The position numbers and the translations under genes are program-made. A stretch of 64,000 bases of DNA from Bursaphelenchus xylophilus (lineage: Eukaryota; Nematoda; Chromadorea; Rhabditida; Aphelenchoididae), in assembly GCA_904066235.2 (NCBI GenBank), contig CAJFCV020000001.1:11155291-11219290 (forward strand), in the 5' to 3' direction. The first letter of the stretch is position 1, and every line of letters starts with the position of its first letter. Below, one piece after another: positions 62,058 through 64,000 of the stretch. The notes under the pieces were generated by a model. The model saw nothing but the letters and a program-made list of their open reading frames with translations, had not been told where the DNA came from and did not search any database.

Positions 62058-64000
62058 ATTGCGCCGACATTGGGCGAAAAACTCTGATATTATACTAGAC
62101 ACCGGTTTTAAAAAAAGTGAATTAGTGATGACGGAGTGAATTGACAAGACATACACCATTCGAAAGCTAATCGCCTGAGATTTTAGCATGGCAAGTTTCA
62201 GCTCTTTTGCAATCAAACTACGCCGACACTGGGCGAAAAACTCTGATATTATACTAGACACCGGTTTAAAAAAAAGTGAATTAGTGATGACGGAGTGAAT
62301 TGACAAGACATACACCATTCGAAAGCGAATCGCCTGAGATTTTAGCATGGCAAGTTTCAGCTTTTTTGGAATCAAATTACGCCGACACTGGGCGAAAAAC
62401 TCTGATATTATACTAGACACCGGTTTTAAAAAAAGTGAATTAGTGATGACGGAGTGAATTGACAAGACATACACCATTGGAAAGCTAATCGCCTGAGATT
62501 TTAGCATGGCAAGTTTCAGCTCTTTTGCAATCAAATTACGCCGACACTGGGCGAAAAACTCTGATATTATACTAGACACCGGTTTTAAAAAAAGTGAATT
62601 AGTGATGACGGAGTGAATTGACAGGACATACACCATTGGAAAGCTAATCGCCTGAGATTTTAGCATGGCAAGTTTCAGCTTTTTTGGAATCAAATTACGC
62701 CGACACTGGGCGAAAAACTCTGATATTATACTAGACACCGGTTTTAAAAAAAGTGAATTAGTGATGACGGAGTGAATTGACAAGACATACACCTATCGAA
62801 AGCTAATCGCCTGAGATTTTAGCATGGCAAGTTTCAGCTTTTTTGGAATCAAATTGCGCCGACATTGGGCGAAAAACTCTGATATTATACTAGACACCGG
62901 TTTTAAAAAAAGTGAATTAGTGATGACGGAGTGAATTGACAAGACATACACCATTCGAAAGCTAATCGCCTGAGATTTTAGCATGGCAAGTTTCAGCTCT
63001 TTTGCAATCAAACTACGCCGACACTGGGCGAAAAACTCTGATATTATACTAGACACCGGTTTAAAAAAAAGTGAATTAGTGATGACGGAGTGAATTGACA
63101 AGACATACACCATTCGAAAGCGAATCGCCTGAGATTTTAGCATGGCAAGTTTCAGCTTTTTTGGAATCAAATTACGCCGACACTGGGCGAAAAACTCTGA
63201 TATTATACTAGACACCGGTTTTAAAAAAAGTGAATTAGTGATGACGGAGTGAATTGACAAGACATACACCATTGGAAAGCTAATCGCCTGAGATTTTAGC
63301 ATGGCAAGTTTCAGCTCTTTTGCAATCAAATTACGCCGACACTGGGCGAAAAACTCTGATATTATACTAGACACCGGTTTTAAAAAAAGTGAATTAGTGA
63401 TGACGGAGTGAATTGACAGGACATACACCATTGGAAAGCTAATCGCCTGAGATTTTAGCATGGCAAGTTTCAGCTTTTTTGGAATCAAATTACGCCGACA
63501 CTGGGCGAAAAACTCTGATATTATACTAGACACCGGTTTTAAAAAAAGTGAATTAGTGATGACGGAGTGAATTGACAAGACATACACCTATCGAAAGCTA
63601 ATCGCCTGAGATTTTAGCATGGCAAGTTTCAGCTTTTTTGGAATCAAATTGCGCCGACATTGGGCGAAAAACTCTGATATTATACTAGACACCGGTTTTA
63701 AAAAAAGTGAATTAGTGATGACGGAGTGAATTGACAAGACATACACCATTCGAAAGCTAATCGCCTGAGATTTTAGCATGGCAAGTTTCAGCTCTTTTGC
63801 AATCAAACTACGCCGACACTGGGCGAAAAACTCTGATATTATACTAGACACCGGTTTAAAAAAAAGTGAATTAGTGATGACGGAGTGAATTGACAAGACA
63901 TACACCATTCGAAAGCGAATCGCCTGAGATTTTAGCATGGCAAGTTTCAGCTTTTTTGGAATCAAATTACGCCGACACTGGGCGAAAAACTCTGATATTA
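61998..64000 (+). repeat. Pentamer HOR, 795 bp, two full copies and a partial third
   Basis: Copies run 61,998-62,792, 62,793-63,587 and 63,588 to the edge. I saw no base difference between the two full copies. The unit marker gaaagcgaatcg recurs at 62,325, 63,120 and 63,915 (795 bp apart), as do ggtttaaaaaaaag, gacaggac and cacctatcg. It is the most homogeneous HOR in the window and continues out of it. Confidence 0.88.

Larger units (their letters stand above)
1..64000 (+). repeat. Satellite DNA array, 159/160-bp monomer, head to tail
   Basis: The whole window is one tandem array. The same unit restarts at 1, 161, 321, 480 and so on to the last base, and every copy I checked has the same orientation. 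I saw no foreign insertion, inversion or unique sequence except a 500-N gap. Most length variation is in one homopolymer: seven A after ggtttt gives 159 bp and eight gives 160 bp. One copy with six A (near 15,975) is 158 bp, and nine A occur near 49,994 and 50,166. A rarer one-base deletion (ggaataaattg) also occurs. Both window edges lie inside the array, so its true length is unknown. Megabase-type satellites with this structure are a eukaryotic feature. A centromeric or heterochromatic role is inferred from general knowledge of satellites; no sequence here proves it. Confidence 0.98.
50347..64000 (+). repeat. A-domain 4 (right arm)
   Basis: About 86 units of A type, mostly 159 bp. Hallmarks are cacctatcg, gacattggg, gacaggac, tttcagcatggcagg, agctcttttgcaatc, and aacacttatatt coupled to gtgatgacgg rather than gtaatgacgg. 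It contains several HORs and two one-unit B islands. The array continues past the right edge. Confidence 0.85.

Noticed and set aside
1..64000. CRISPR array
   Set aside because: There are no short repeats separated by unique spacers. The whole 159/160 bp is repeated, and no cas-like genes are present.
1..64000. Centromere protein B box (TTCG....A..CGGG)
   Set aside because: The two TTCG sites, ttcgaaagctaatcgcc on the plus strand and ttcgcccagtgtcggcg on the minus strand, lack the required A and CGGG positions. No unit I checked fits.
1..64000. Bacterial-type promoter from ttgaca in each unit
   Set aside because: About 17 bp downstream of ttgaca the sequence is aagcta or aaggta, not a -10 box. 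The match is a chance hexamer in a eukaryotic-type satellite.
1..64000. TATA-like tattatac or tatattatac as a pol II promoter
   Set aside because: It is part of an AT-rich segment of every monomer, with no other promoter elements. Nothing in the sequence supports transcription from it.
1..64000. rRNA, tRNA or 5S-type tandem gene array
   Set aside because: The unit has no tRNA A/B boxes, no 5S-like internal control region and no rRNA-like core that I can recognise.
1..64000. Transposable element insertion or tandem LTR origin
   Set aside because: No unit carries coding domains, terminal inverted repeats or target-site duplications. Every stretch I checked is accounted for by monomers.
1..64000. 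Naming the host species or a published satellite family
   Set aside because: The monomer gives me no secure match from memory. A database search of one reference unit (15,606-15,764) would decide it.

Overview
This window is one uninterrupted, head-to-tail satellite DNA array. I count about 398 monomers of 158-161 bp (almost all 159 or 160), all in the same orientation, with no flanking unique sequence on either side. It also holds one run of exactly 500 N (27,909-28,408). I found no protein gene, RNA gene, transposon, CRISPR array or inversion. The scale, the nucleosome-sized unit and the nested higher-order repeats (HORs) point to a eukaryotic chromosome, in a centromeric, pericentromeric, subtelomeric or sex/B-chromosome heterochromatin block. 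The sequence alone does not show which species, or which of these settings. The reference monomer is about 38% GC and keeps 7 CpG sites, slightly more than expected by chance.

Layout. Two main monomer families differ at about 11 of 159 positions. Family A carries attac/attgc, gatgacgg, gacaagac and attcgaaagctaatcg. Family B carries actac, gatgaagg, gacatgac, gtttcgaaaggtaacc and often ctcgac. A-domain 1: 1-18,013. B-domain 1: 18,014-19,378. A-domain 2: 19,379-22,456. B-domain 2: 22,457-24,637. A-domain 3: 24,638-27,573. B-domain 3, with the gap and a strongly rearranged P subtype (cgcccgcccgaggcc): 27,574 to about 50,346. Right-hand A-domain 4, with its own subtype (cacctatcg, gacattggg): about 50,347-64,000. 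Small islands of one family sit inside the other at 17,055-17,205, about 48,900-49,130, about 51,490-51,630 and about 53,880-54,020.

Nested on the monomers are HORs of 2 (about 319 bp), 5 (795-800 bp), 6 (957 bp), 7 (about 1,115 bp), 9, 15, 16 and 21 monomers. There is also a roughly 5.1 kb A+B superunit present almost twice (about 18.0-22.5 kb and 22.5-27.6 kb). The A/B junctions themselves are duplicated, so the domain mosaic was formed and then copied in blocks. The array looks like the product of repeated unequal exchange and gene conversion. Long open frames on the minus strand exist only because 159 is divisible by three; they are not genes.

Limits: all comparisons were made by eye using diagnostic variants. 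Domain and duplication edges are good to roughly one monomer, and no identity percentages were computed.
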